Position numbers and translations under genes: made by a program. Shown here piece by piece: positions 1 through 7,127 of a stretch of 37,169 nt of DNA. Origin of the DNA: Clostridia bacterium. GTDB lineage: Bacteria > Bacillota > Clostridia > Christensenellales > UBA3700. Location: the NCBI GenBank assembly GCA_029061605.1, contig JAIDRT010000007.1:1-37169 (forward strand), given 5' to 3'. Position 1 is the first letter of the stretch. The number at the start of each line of letters is the position of its first letter. The notes under the pieces are model-generated. The model searched no databases and had not been told where the DNA came from. It was given only the letters and a program-made list of their open reading frames with translations.

Positions 1-399
1 GAACTAGAAAAACTTTTTTCTAACAAAGAATTAATAAAAATTGGAGTAGATGAAATAGTTTCATTTAATAAAATTGAAGCATTAAAAAATGATATTATAC
101 AAAAGCAATTTGAAGGAAGATACTTAAGCGATATTTTATCTAGACTTAAAGAATATAATAAAACTGTTTTTGATAATATAAATTTCCCAAATTTGATGGA
201 AATGGTGTCACGAAGAAATATCCATATACATAATAAAGGTATTGTAGATGATAAATATAGTGAAAAATATAATATTTATGGATTAAAAAAGGGAGATTTT
301 GCTTTTATAGACAATAATTATCTATTAGCAAATGTTTTCAATACTCTACTAACTTTCGCTCAAAATCTGCAAAATTTGTTGGATAATAATTCAAATTAA
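1..399 (+). CDS. HEPN-type protein, C-terminal part (5' end outside window)
   Basis: The frame is open from base 1 to the TAA at 397-399, giving 132 visible residues; the true start lies to the left. The segment encoding RRNIHIHNKGIVD (about 211-250) carries the RNxxxH motif (R-N-I-H-I-H, 214-231) followed by a short HN-G-V/I-D tail. This arrangement is typical of HEPN domains in abortive-infection and toxin RNases, where Arg and His form the ribonuclease site. The rest is helical, Asn/Lys/Ile-rich and strikingly AT-rich compared with genes after 5100, suggesting horizontal origin. It lies beside a restriction-modification operon, which fits a defence island. The function as an RNase is inferred from the family motif. 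It could also be an inactive HEPN such as those in RiboL-PSP or MAE-type proteins; the missing N-terminus may hold another domain. Confidence 0.6.
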   Translation, partial: ELEKLFSNKELIKIGVDEIVSFNKIEALKNDIIQKQFEGRYLSDILSRLKEYNKTVFDNINFPNLMEMVSRRNIHIHNKGIVDDKYSEKYNIYGLKKGDFAFIDNNYLLANVFNTLLTFAQNLQNLLDNNSN

Positions 400-505
400 T
401 CATATTTAATATATACACAGTATATATTACTCCCCTAAAACATCTGTGTTTTTATCGTTCCCCACGCTTTCCGCCATAGCCAAGAAGTTGCTACTTGGCG
501 AGTAA

Positions 506-540
506 TAGAAAGTGAGATGACTCCCATCTCACTTTTTCTA
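506..540 (+). terminator. Rho-independent terminator after the HEPN gene
   Basis: A stem formed by AAGTGAGATG and CATCTCACTT with a short loop is followed by TTTTTCT. A weaker hairpin, GCCAAG (479-484) with CTTGGC (494-499), lies just upstream. It is correctly placed to end the HEPN transcript. The remaining 400-794 interval holds only this, the repeat at 598-656 and the hairpin at 684-720; I see no gene in it. Confidence 0.65.
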
Positions 541-597
541 TTCCCCTGCTTTTATGCAACTTCTTATCATAGTTTTGACTTCGGATTGCCGAATTTG

Positions 598-656
598 TGA
601 CGCTCGCACAAGACGCACCTGCTTGCTCGCTATTCCGTCACTGCGTTCCTTACAAA
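598..656. repeat. Dispersed intergenic repeat, copy 1 (second copy 34142-34200)
   Basis: About 59 bases starting TGACGCTCGCACAAG and ending TCCTTACAA recur at 34142-34200 with the same length and roughly eight to nine substitutions. Neither copy codes for anything convincing. Both sit in non-coding gaps next to other short repeats. Confidence 0.7.
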
Positions 657-683
657 TCCCTCTTTCTCCGCCATTAGGAAACT

Positions 684-720
684 GTACGAACACACGCCAA
701 AGTGAGTTCGTACTTTTTTT
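684..720 (+). terminator. Repeated terminator hairpin, copy 1
   Basis: GTACGAAC-A-CAC, loop GCCAAA, GTG-A-GTTCGTAC, then seven T: an 11-bp stem with one A·A mismatch plus a T-tract. The same element recurs in the same orientation at 4997-5034, with the stem kept by a G:U change. It reads as a + strand terminator, although no gene ends right before it here. Confidence 0.65.
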
Positions 721-794
721 AAACTATTTATATAAGAGTGTAAAATTATTGTTTACTCTATAATTTTACGTGTTAAGTTTTTTGCTCTTTAGTG

Positions 795-1763
795 TTATTT
801 ATAATTCTTAAGATAGTCCGCAACCGCCCTTGCTATATGCCAAAACATCACGGGCGGTATCGCATTACCTATTTGTCTATAAGCATCGCCTTCTGACCCA
901 ACAAATTTGAATGTCTCAGGAAAAGACTGAATACGAGCAGCCTCACGAGGCGTAAATCGTCTGTACAATTCTTTGTCTGGATCAACCAACAAGACTGGGT
1001 CGCGAGAATTTATGCTCATTTTTGCCAAATGACTTGTTATTGTTAGACACGGAGACTCCAACGACTGCGCCAATCCACGTTTCATATTATTCCTTGCGTT
1101 CTTCATCCCCAGTACGGCTTTTTCAGAAAAATAATACTTCTGTTCAGATATCGCAAGTTCAGATATTGCAGTAGATAACGGCACCCATTTGCCTTCAAAT
1201 GTTTTTTTGGGAAAAATAAATTCTTTTTCCAAATCCTTTCTAATGCAAATCATTATCATACGCTCACGTTTTTGAGGAACCCCATAGTCAGCAGCATTTA
1301 ACAACTGGCAATATGTATAGTATCCCGCTTCATCAAAAGCCTTTCGTATGGTATCTAATATTTTTCCATTGCGCAAAGTCATCAAACCTTTTACATTTTC
1401 TGCAATGCAAATTTCTGGTTGCTTATCCTTTGCAATACGTACCATTTGCTTGTACAAATTCGCTCTATCGTCAAAAGGGTCTTTTGTGGGATTAACAGTG
1501 CTAAATGATTGACAGGGAAAACCTCCGACCAAAACATTATGATCAGGGATTTCTTCTGAAGATGTGTCGCAAATATCCCGACAAACAATTTTCTTTGTAT
1601 TAAAATTCGCTTTTAACGTCTCAATGGCTTTGTTATTTATATCAGTAGCGTAAATTATTTTAAATGGAAGTTTTGCATATTTCTTTTTATTATACTCAAA
1701 ACCACCTAGCATACCGCAATCAGAGCCACCGCATCCACAAAACAACGAAACTACTTTATACAT
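795..1763 (-). CDS. DNA cytosine-5 methyltransferase (first of two in the R-M operon)
   Basis: A 322-residue enzyme transferring a methyl group from SAM to C5 of cytosine in a specific site. All core motifs are present in canonical order: motif I SLFCGCGGSDCG (residues 6-17), motif IV GGFPCQSFS with catalytic C84, motif VI ENV (122-124), motif VIII QKRER (164-168), motif IX RRFTPREAARIQSFP and motif X QIGNAIPP. The target-recognition region between VIII and IX is short, so a short recognition site is likely. The start is supported by GGAG about 8 bases upstream, and only 3 bases separate it from the nuclease stop, so it is the last gene of the operon. It appears intact and active. Specificity cannot be read from sequence. 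AT-rich codon use matches the neighbouring nuclease, not the downstream core genes. Confidence 0.95.
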   Translation of the reverse strand: MYKVVSLFCGCGGSDCGMLGGFEYNKKKYAKLPFKIIYATDINNKAIETLKANFNTKKIVCRDICDTSSEEIPDHNVLVGGFPCQSFSTVNPTKDPFDDRANLYKQMVRIAKDKQPEICIAENVKGLMTLRNGKILDTIRKAFDEAGYYTYCQLLNAADYGVPQKRERMIMICIRKDLEKEFIFPKKTFEGKWVPLSTAISELAISEQKYYFSEKAVLGMKNARNNMKRGLAQSLESPCLTITSHLAKMSINSRDPVLLVDPDKELYRRFTPREAARIQSFPETFKFVGSEGDAYRQIGNAIPPVMFWHIARAVADYLKNYK

Positions 1764-1766
1764 ATC

Positions 1767-3167
1767 TTACTCCAAAATTGCATCTACTGCATTATTTGAA
1801 AAATCCACTCTATAGACTGTAGGAACAATTTGTATTAAACCATTCTTTTCTTTTTCGCTGATATTATTCAAAATAAATACAACTACCCCATCCCTAGTAA
1901 AATACACTCTATAGATAGAATAAAAATCTTTATGTTGAAGTGCTGCAACCCATTCGTTGCGAGTTATGTTGATAGTATCAACCCAAGTGCTATCAGAAAT
2001 ATCAAGAGCCGTGACTCTTTTTGTAGATTTAACTTCTATATATTTAACAAATTCTGCAAATTCACTGTTTTCAGCAACTACTGACTGAATGTCATAGCCT
2101 AAACCTTTTGTACGTCCAAGCGGAAGAACCTTGTTCATTAATCTTGGATTAAATTTTCCTACGCGATTTCTCTCGTATTCATATACATACTGTTCCCCCT
2201 CATCCCCAAGTTCAATATTAGAATCGCCATTTGACCGTGATTTTATAACTTCCTTTTCTTCTACGACCAACGCATCAATTTTTGTATTAAATTGACTAAC
2301 CATATCACTTATTCGCGAATAGTAGTAGTCCCAATCTTGATATAAGCGTTCTCTTCCTACAACAGTAGAGGTATCATATGAATAAATATCAAAGGCTGGT
2401 TTATCTAAACAGCATTTTGAGAAAATATCTACGCAAGCCATCTCTTTTTTGTTTAATACAACTTGTTTATTATGACTTATATAAATTAAATTTGCTAATT
2501 CCAAATAATTTAACTGTTCCCTGATATGTTGCATTGTATATGACGACGCTTTATTCGGAACTATGATCTTGCGCACTATTCCGCGACGCCTATCTTCTTT
2601 AATTTGATTTAAGACTTCTTCTGGCGTGGCTTTTCCTTGCAATACATCTAATGCATTTAATATATAATACCCAATATCATTAACAGTCAATATTATTCGC
2701 ATCTCCTCTGCCAATCTCAAACACTTGATAATAAAAGGATATGGACGCAAAGATATTCCCAAATCGATATATGGTTGCAATGTTTGTATCTTATTCATAC
2801 CGTTTGGAAATTGCATCTTATAACATACATCTTTGAAGAATGCAGGCTGATCGTTGTCACTCAAAAACTTTTTCGTTCTTTCAGATGCATAGTATATTTC
2901 ATCAGCCGCAAGATAATACATACCAAATAATTTGCCCGCAATCTCTGTTCTATGATTATCTAAAGTCTTTTTCAAGACCGTTTTATCAGTATTTTTACCG
3001 TGAAGAATTTTCACAAATTCTTGATTAAACCGACTTTCAAACTCTTCTTTCGCACAAGGACATATTTCATCAATAATCATTGCATACGAAGGCAATAAAT
3101 TATCCAATTCTCTTTTAGACTTCCCTCTAATAATTATGCATCTATATTGATTAGAATGATTATACAT
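1767..3167 (-). CDS. DUF3883 / PD-(D/E)XK-like protein, probable restriction endonuclease
   Basis: A 466-residue protein between two cytosine-5 methyltransferases. The C-terminal part (about 318-430) matches the DUF3883 (NO VEIN C-terminal) pattern: GDEGEQYVYEYE with E324, GLGYDIQS with D359, and YIEVKST with E378-x-K380, followed by ISRNEW-like ITRNEWVAA. The E, D, ExK spacing is what a PD-(D/E)XK nuclease core needs. Residues 1-300 are helical with no family I recognise and could carry DNA recognition. The start is decided by AAGGAGG four bases before the ATG; it overlaps the upstream methyltransferase by 8 bases, implying translational coupling. By context it should cut the site protected by the two methyltransferases. 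The nuclease activity is inferred; DUF3883 proteins also occur in modification-dependent and other defence systems. Confidence 0.75.
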   Translation of the reverse strand: MYNHSNQYRCIIIRGKSKRELDNLLPSYAMIIDEICPCAKEEFESRFNQEFVKILHGKNTDKTVLKKTLDNHRTEIAGKLFGMYYLAADEIYYASERTKKFLSDNDQPAFFKDVCYKMQFPNGMNKIQTLQPYIDLGISLRPYPFIIKCLRLAEEMRIILTVNDIGYYILNALDVLQGKATPEEVLNQIKEDRRRGIVRKIIVPNKASSYTMQHIREQLNYLELANLIYISHNKQVVLNKKEMACVDIFSKCCLDKPAFDIYSYDTSTVVGRERLYQDWDYYYSRISDMVSQFNTKIDALVVEEKEVIKSRSNGDSNIELGDEGEQYVYEYERNRVGKFNPRLMNKVLPLGRTKGLGYDIQSVVAENSEFAEFVKYIEVKSTKRVTALDISDSTWVDTINITRNEWVAALQHKDFYSIYRVYFTRDGVVVFILNNISEKEKNGLIQIVPTVYRVDFSNNAVDAILE

Positions 3168-4242
3168 TTTGCCTCCTTAAATATTCCAACACTTTATTTG
3201 CTAATGCTTCTGCCAAGAGAGGCGGAACAGCATTACCTACTTGCTTTAGTTGGCTTGTCTTAATACCAAGAAATCTAAATTCGTCAGGGAAAGATTGAAT
3301 TCTTGCAGATTCTCTAGCAGTAGGTACTCTATTTTCTTTATAATGAAAATGATGATTATGACCCGTATCAATAGTAAAACAAGGTTTATTACTATCCATT
3401 CTTGTCCACGCGATATGGACCTTTCTAGTACTCCAAAGTTCTTGCGGTAAATCTAAATAATTTCCTCCGTCGGGAACCATACTGATTATTTCTTTAGTTC
3501 TAGCATTATGAATCGTTGCAACGTGATTCCACAATATATCACTATTTCGTCGCATTTTACGCTGATAATCATTATCTGGCAATAAGACATATTGTGTTTC
3601 ATCAGGTAATGCGACTTCGTCAGAAATAAAATCCAAGTCTGAAATGGCGTCTCTACAAGTTATTTTAGTATCTTTTGTTGATGCAATGGGGAATTCAAAA
3701 TATTGCTCATTAAAAACTTTTCGATTTAGCCCAACAAAAAACACTCTTCGACGACGTTGGGGAACGCCATAATCATCAGCAATTAAAATTTTCCACGATA
3801 CATTGTACCCTATATTCGAAAAGTCTTGCAAAATTGCATCCTTAACTTCTCCATTTGCCATACTAATAAGTCCAGGGACATTTTCCATTACAAATACTTT
3901 TGGCTGAATATCAGATACAATATTTACAAAAGACTTATACAGATTATTGCGAGGGTCGTCAATCATACGCTTTCCCGAAATAGAAAAACCTTGACACGGA
4001 GGACCTCCAATAATAATATCTATATCAGTCCTATCTACACCAGACACTTGAAGTAAATCTTGCGCTGTCAATTTTGTTAAATCGTCGTTAATTATTTTGC
4101 TTTGAGGAAAATTATATTTATATGTAGTCGTTGCGTCTGCCCATATGTCAACACCTAAAAGAGGGATACAACCTGCTTGAGCAAAACCTTGTGTAAAACC
4201 ACCGCATCCACAAAATAAATCTAAAAACTTAACATCTTTCAT
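3160..4242 (-). CDS. DNA cytosine-5 methyltransferase (second of two)
   Basis: A 360-residue cytosine-5 methyltransferase. Motifs: FLDLFCGCGGFTQGF (6-20, SAM binding), GGPPCQGFS with catalytic C83, ENVPGL, PQRRRRVFF, ARESARIQSFP and KQVGNAVPP, in canonical order with a larger target-recognition region than the companion enzyme. I chose the ATG at 4242 because AAGAGG lies 10 bases upstream; an in-frame ATG at 4278 has no ribosome binding site. The 5' end overlaps the HTH gene by 14 bases and the 3' end overlaps the nuclease by 8. Two different methyltransferases with one nuclease usually mean an asymmetric recognition site, one enzyme per strand. That is family knowledge applied here, not shown by the sequence. 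Confidence 0.94.
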   Translation of the reverse strand: MKDVKFLDLFCGCGGFTQGFAQAGCIPLLGVDIWADATTTYKYNFPQSKIINDDLTKLTAQDLLQVSGVDRTDIDIIIGGPPCQGFSISGKRMIDDPRNNLYKSFVNIVSDIQPKVFVMENVPGLISMANGEVKDAILQDFSNIGYNVSWKILIADDYGVPQRRRRVFFVGLNRKVFNEQYFEFPIASTKDTKITCRDAISDLDFISDEVALPDETQYVLLPDNDYQRKMRRNSDILWNHVATIHNARTKEIISMVPDGGNYLDLPQELWSTRKVHIAWTRMDSNKPCFTIDTGHNHHFHYKENRVPTARESARIQSFPDEFRFLGIKTSQLKQVGNAVPPLLAEALANKVLEYLRRQNV

Positions 4243-4414
4243 TATTCTTAATCCTCTTGTCACTTGGTTTTTTTGCATTTTGAGGAATAGCCCAATTTTC
4301 GCCCAATTTAAAAACTCCTTCTATCCTTCCTTTTGCGCATAGTATTTGAACTCGCCGTTGCGATATCTTCCAAATATCTGCGGCTTGACTTGCAGTCATA
4401 TACTTATTTTCCAC
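4229..4414 (-). CDS. Small excisionase-like helix-turn-helix protein
   Basis: A 61-residue protein, first gene of the restriction-modification operon. It contains a MerR/excisionase-type winged-helix segment: MTASQAADIWKISQRRVQIL, then a G-R-I-E-G turn and F-K-L-G-E-N-W-A-I-P. Similar short proteins often precede methyltransferases and toxin modules in Clostridia. GGAGGT sits 4 bases before GTG at 4414, so that GTG is the likely start rather than the ATG at 4426, which lies inside the ribosome binding site region. It may act as a controller of the operon, but its sequence resembles excisionase HTH proteins more than classical XRE-type C-proteins, so that role is an inference. Confidence 0.8.
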   Translation of the reverse strand: MENKYMTASQAADIWKISQRRVQILCAKGRIEGVFKLGENWAIPQNAKKPSDKRIKNNERC

Positions 4415-4451
4415 TATAACCTCCATATTATTCTATGGGACGAACAATATT

Positions 4452-4480
4452 ATTTTATCACACTAGTTCTCAATTCGCAA
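4452..4480 (-). promoter_or_regulatory. Candidate sigma-A promoter of the R-M operon
   Basis: On the minus strand TTGCGA and TAAAAT are separated by 17 bases, and the -10 lies about 38 bases before the GTG start of the HTH gene. It is the best match in the AT-rich upstream gap; the AT bias makes chance matches more likely. Confidence 0.4.
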
Positions 4481-4600
4481 ACAATATGACTTTTCTATCA
4501 ATATTTTTGTATAGTATTTATGCATTTTTAAGATATTTTAGACGTATTATATAGTGACACAATCAATACCGTTAACTAAAATAGTATCTATTCACATTCT

Positions 4601-4690
4601 GTTGCGGCAACGATTGAACTTCAAGGTAGCACGTCTCCCCCTACTTCAGGGGCTACGTTGCATAAGGCTATTCGCGGCAACTTTATGCAA
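4601..4690 (+). promoter_or_regulatory. Structured leader RNA candidate upstream of a small gene
   Basis: This segment is packed with complementary runs. GTTGC-G-GCAAC (4601-4611) is a perfect palindrome. CCCCT-acttc-AGGGG (4638-4652) is a tight hairpin enclosed by GTAGC (4626-4630), which can pair with GCTAC (4652-4656). TTGCATAA (4658-4665) can pair with TTATGCAA (4683-4690). GTTGC at 4657-4661 can instead pair with GCAAC at 4677-4681, which excludes the last hairpin. The structured part ends 38 bases before the ATG at 4729. It does not match a riboswitch class I can name. It could be a cis-regulatory leader, a small RNA or a decayed mobile repeat. Confidence 0.4.
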
Positions 4691-4728
4691 TCAGAGACAA
4701 AGAATATATAATATAGGAGATATTTTAT

Positions 4729-4974
4729 ATGGAAGAGAACATCACAAACACAATTGCGCTTGCGGAGGCACCTGTAACAGCGGCAAATATGGGCGAGGAA
4801 CTTTGCGGCTCGGAAAACATCCTTGACACCGTTCACCTTAAAAACCTAGTAGACGACCTTTCAAAACTTTATGGCACGTCAGTTTGCACAAAGGTTGCAA
4901 AAGACAAAAAGATTGCGGCAGAAAAACGCCTCATTGAAGCAATCCGCGCCAACCTTGACCGCTACGAGGTCTAA
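4729..4974 (+). CDS. Small protein of unknown function (81 aa)
   Basis: An 81-residue, acidic to neutral, mostly helical protein that I do not recognise. The N-terminal third (about 1-25) is Ala/Thr/Glu-rich and low in structure signals; residues 30-80 look like two amphipathic helices ending in AIRANLDRYEV. There is no signal peptide, membrane segment or metal motif; the two cysteines (C26, C53) are not in a known motif. It is supported as real by the ribosome binding site ATAGGAGAT about 10 bases before the ATG, codon use that is less AT-rich than the adjoining island, a structured leader (4601-4690) and its own terminator (4997-5034). It appears monocistronic. It sits inside the interval bracketed by the direct repeats, so it may travel with the restriction-modification genes. 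Confidence 0.7.
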   Translation: MEENITNTIALAEAPVTAANMGEELCGSENILDTVHLKNLVDDLSKLYGTSVCTKVAKDKKIAAEKRLIEAIRANLDRYEV

Positions 4975-4996
4975 GACCTATTCAACAAAAGCAATT

Positions 4997-5034
4997 GTAC
5001 GGACACACGTCAAAGTGAGTTCGTACTTTTTTTT
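4997..5034 (+). terminator. Repeated terminator hairpin, copy 2
   Basis: GTACGGAC-A-CAC, loop GTCAAA, GTG-A-GTTCGTAC, then eight T. It lies 22 bases after the stop of the 81-residue gene and is a good intrinsic terminator. It is a near copy of 684-720 in the same orientation; the A to G change in the stem keeps a G:U pair. Confidence 0.8.
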
Positions 5035-5118
5035 GCATTGATTCGCCAATTATGGCAATTAATTTTGTTGCGTGTGAGTTGATTCGCTGTTTATGGGTAA
5101 TACTTTTGACTAAGCGTA

Positions 5119-5127
5119 TGGTATAAT
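5119..5127 (+). promoter_or_regulatory. Extended -10 promoter for the XRE gene
   Basis: TGG-TATAAT is an extended -10 element about 29 bases before the ATG of the regulator. No good -35 lies 16-18 bases upstream, which is tolerated by extended -10 promoters. Confidence 0.5.
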
Positions 5128-5156
5128 AACAGTATCAAGCACGGAGGTATTCAACT

Positions 5157-5768
5157 ATGGATATGCAGAAAATAGGCAACTTCTTAGCCGAATTACGCAA
5201 AAGCAAAAATCTCACTCAAGACGAATTGGGCGAACAAATCGGCGTCACTAATAAAACCGTTTCGCGCTGGGAAAACGGAAATTATTTACCGCCAGTCGAA
5301 ATGTTGCAGATGTTGAGCAAATTATATGACGTAAGCATCAACGAATTGCTATCAGGCGCGCGATTGAATGACGAGCGCTATAAAGAAAAGGCGGAAGAAT
5401 ATATCGCTGTCGATTTGATGAAAAAAAGTAAAGAAGCAAAAAAACGTTTGATTATTTCTATTATTGTTGCTTGTATAACAATTCTTGCCGGTACGGCAAT
5501 AATACTTTTGCCTGCTCTGCTCTCGGCGCCTATTTGGTTGCGAATAATTTGCATAGCATTGTCGGCTGTAATAATTGTTCTTGGCATTGGCGTTTGTTGC
5601 GTGCTTACGATTGACGCAGGCGTCTATGAGTGTCCCAATTGCGGAGAAAAATTCGTGCCGTCTATGAAAGATTTTATTTTTGGAGCGCATACTTTTACCA
5701 AAAGAAAATTAAAATGCCCAAAATGCGGAAAAAAGAGTTATTGCAAAAAACGATTAAATAAAATTTGA
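5157..5768 (+). CDS. Membrane-anchored XRE-family regulator with zinc ribbon
   Basis: A 203-residue protein in three parts. Residues 5-62 form an XRE/Cro HTH: IGNFLAELRKSKNLTQDELG, then TNKTVSRWENGNYLPPVEML. Two hydrophobic helices follow (about 98-120 and 127-151). A C-terminal zinc ribbon has C159-P-N-C162 and C187-P-K-C190. The protein would sit in the membrane with the DNA-binding domain and, from the even number of helices, the zinc ribbon both in the cytoplasm. The start has GGAGG nine bases upstream. It appears monocistronic, between an extended -10 promoter and a hairpin at 5787. HTH plus transmembrane XRE proteins are common in Clostridia and usually respond to envelope or growth conditions; no target can be named from this sequence. 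Confidence 0.85.
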   Translation: MDMQKIGNFLAELRKSKNLTQDELGEQIGVTNKTVSRWENGNYLPPVEMLQMLSKLYDVSINELLSGARLNDERYKEKAEEYIAVDLMKKSKEAKKRLIISIIVACITILAGTAIILLPALLSAPIWLRIICIALSAVIIVLGIGVCCVLTIDAGVYECPNCGEKFVPSMKDFIFGAHTFTKRKLKCPKCGKKSYCKKRLNKI

Positions 5769-5786
5769 CGATATAATTCAAACAAT

Positions 5787-5815
5787 GACCGGTAATATTC
5801 TCTATCGGTCTTTGT
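5787..5815 (+). terminator. Terminator after the XRE gene
   Basis: GACCGGTA and TATCGGTC form an 8-bp stem with one G:U pair, followed by TTTGTAATT. The core GACCG/CGGTC resembles the stem at 7065-7102. Confidence 0.55.
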
Positions 5816-5865
5816 AATTGTATTAGAACGACTACTGATACACGCAAAAGGAATATGCTACCCTC

Positions 5866-5894
5866 TTGTATTTGCATAAGAAATCTGGTATAAT
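5866..5894 (+). promoter_or_regulatory. Promoter of the YdeI-GrpB fusion gene
   Basis: TTGTAT, 17 bases, TATAAT, with a TG one base before the -10 (TGG-TATAAT). It lies 54 bases upstream of the ATG at 5948. Confidence 0.65.
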
Positions 5895-5947
5895 AATAAA
5901 AAAAATTTAACTATACAAAAAGTGTAAATTAAGGGATTGAAAAATCA

Positions 5948-7066
5948 ATGGGCATAGAAGTCAATAATTTATTAAGCGCTACCAATCGAGATGAATTTCG
6001 CAAATGGCTTTCTAATCACTACGCGACCGAAAAAGAATGTTGGGTGGTCGTTAAACGAGGCGAACCGAAAAACGACAGTACATTTTGGTATATAGACGCT
6101 GTAGAGGAAGCGATGTGTTTTGGTTGGATAGATAGTACAACTAAATGTCTCGAAAACGGTATTACAGCGCAAAAATTTGCGCCTCGCAAGTCAAATTCAT
6201 TATGGTCGGAACTAAATAAAGAGCGGTGTCGGCGTATGGAAAAATTAGGCAAAATGACTGATGCAGGACGCGCGGTATTGCCAGATATGTCGCCCAACGG
6301 CTTTGTAATTGACGAAAGAATTTTAAAATCATTGAAATCAGACAAAACGGTATGGGACAACTTTATGAGTTTCCCGCCTTTATATAGACGAGTACGGATT
6401 GACACCATACAAATAAAGAAAAAACAACCTGAATTATTTAACAGTCGTTTTCAAAAGTTTATTGAAAATACACGTCAAGGCTTAATGTTTGGCAAATGGA
6501 ACGACAACGGACGACTTATTGTAAAAAAACTTACAGAGATGACGCTTGACGAACTATGGCAACTCTTCCCTATCTTTTTGACAGAGCATCAGCCTTGCTG
6601 GATAGAATGGTATAACGAGGAAATAGCGCAACTGAAGACTTTGTTGCCATCTTACGTAGAATATCACCATATAGGCAGCACCGCCGTCAACGGTATAATG
6701 GCAAAACCCATAATAGATGTAATTATTGAGACAAATACAGACTCTCAATTAAAAGAAGTTGCCGAGATATTGCATAGTCAAGGCTATATCGTTATGTCGT
6801 CGAGCGAAAATAGAATATCGTTAAATAAAGGCTACACTGAATACGGCTTTGCGGAAAAAGTATTCCATTTGCATTTAAGGCTTAAAGGCGATACAGACGA
6901 GATATACTTCAGAGACTATCTCAACGCTCACGCGGAAGTTGCGAAAGAATATGAAGAGTTAAAATTGCAACTTTGGAAAAAGTATGAACATAACAGAGAT
7001 GCTTATACAAATTCAAAAACGCAATTTGTAAACAAATATACTCAACTTGCAAAACAAGAAATTTAA
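5948..7066 (+). CDS. Two-domain protein: YdeI/OmpD-associated domain fused to GrpB-like nucleotidyltransferase
   Basis: A 372-residue protein joining two families. Residues 1 to about 190 match the YdeI/OmpD-associated (bacteriocin-protection) pattern: RKWLSNHYATEKECWVVVKR, YIDAVEEAMCFGWIDS, KFAPRKSNSLWSELN. From about 195 it reads like the start of a GrpB (UPF0157) protein, MTLDELWQLFPIFLTEH, then IGSTAVNGIMAKPIIDVIIE, the GS and D...D region of the nucleotidyltransferase fold. The two halves are joined in one frame without a stop, so this is a genuine fusion as sequenced. The ribosome binding site (AAGGGA, about 14 bases upstream) is weak. Neither family has a firmly established substrate. 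The gene is alone between its promoter and the terminator overlapping its stop. Confidence 0.85.
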   Translation: MGIEVNNLLSATNRDEFRKWLSNHYATEKECWVVVKRGEPKNDSTFWYIDAVEEAMCFGWIDSTTKCLENGITAQKFAPRKSNSLWSELNKERCRRMEKLGKMTDAGRAVLPDMSPNGFVIDERILKSLKSDKTVWDNFMSFPPLYRRVRIDTIQIKKKQPELFNSRFQKFIENTRQGLMFGKWNDNGRLIVKKLTEMTLDELWQLFPIFLTEHQPCWIEWYNEEIAQLKTLLPSYVEYHHIGSTAVNGIMAKPIIDVIIETNTDSQLKEVAEILHSQGYIVMSSSENRISLNKGYTEYGFAEKVFHLHLRLKGDTDEIYFRDYLNAHAEVAKEYEELKLQLWKKYEHNRDAYTNSKTQFVNKYTQLAKQEI

Positions 7067-7102
7067 TAGACCGATAGAATTACTCTCCTATCGGTCTATT
7101 TT
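7065..7102. terminator. Strong, probably bidirectional terminator between convergent genes
   Basis: AATAGACCGATAG (7065-7077) pairs perfectly with CTATCGGTCTATT (7088-7100), then TT. The hairpin begins at the last base of the preceding stop codon and separates the + strand fusion gene from the minus-strand gene ending at 7128. Confidence 0.8.
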
Positions 7103-7127
7103 GTCTAACTATTTTAAAATAATTTTG

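Noticed and set aside
554..763. Small + strand open frame in the gap after the HEPN gene
   Set aside because: It runs through the dispersed repeat 598-656 and the terminator hairpin 684-720 and has no ribosome binding site.
4601..4690. Integron attC-like recombination site
   Set aside because: The inverted segments do not fit the R''/L'' and L'/R' consensus, and no integron integrase is near.
4707..4712. TATAAT hexamer just before the 81-residue gene
   Set aside because: A start from it would fall at or inside the ribosome binding site, and no -35 is present.
795..4974. Prophage or integrative element carrying the R-M genes
   Set aside because: No integrase, phage structural gene or conjugation gene is seen and no tRNA borders the segment; only the repeated hairpins suggest mobility.
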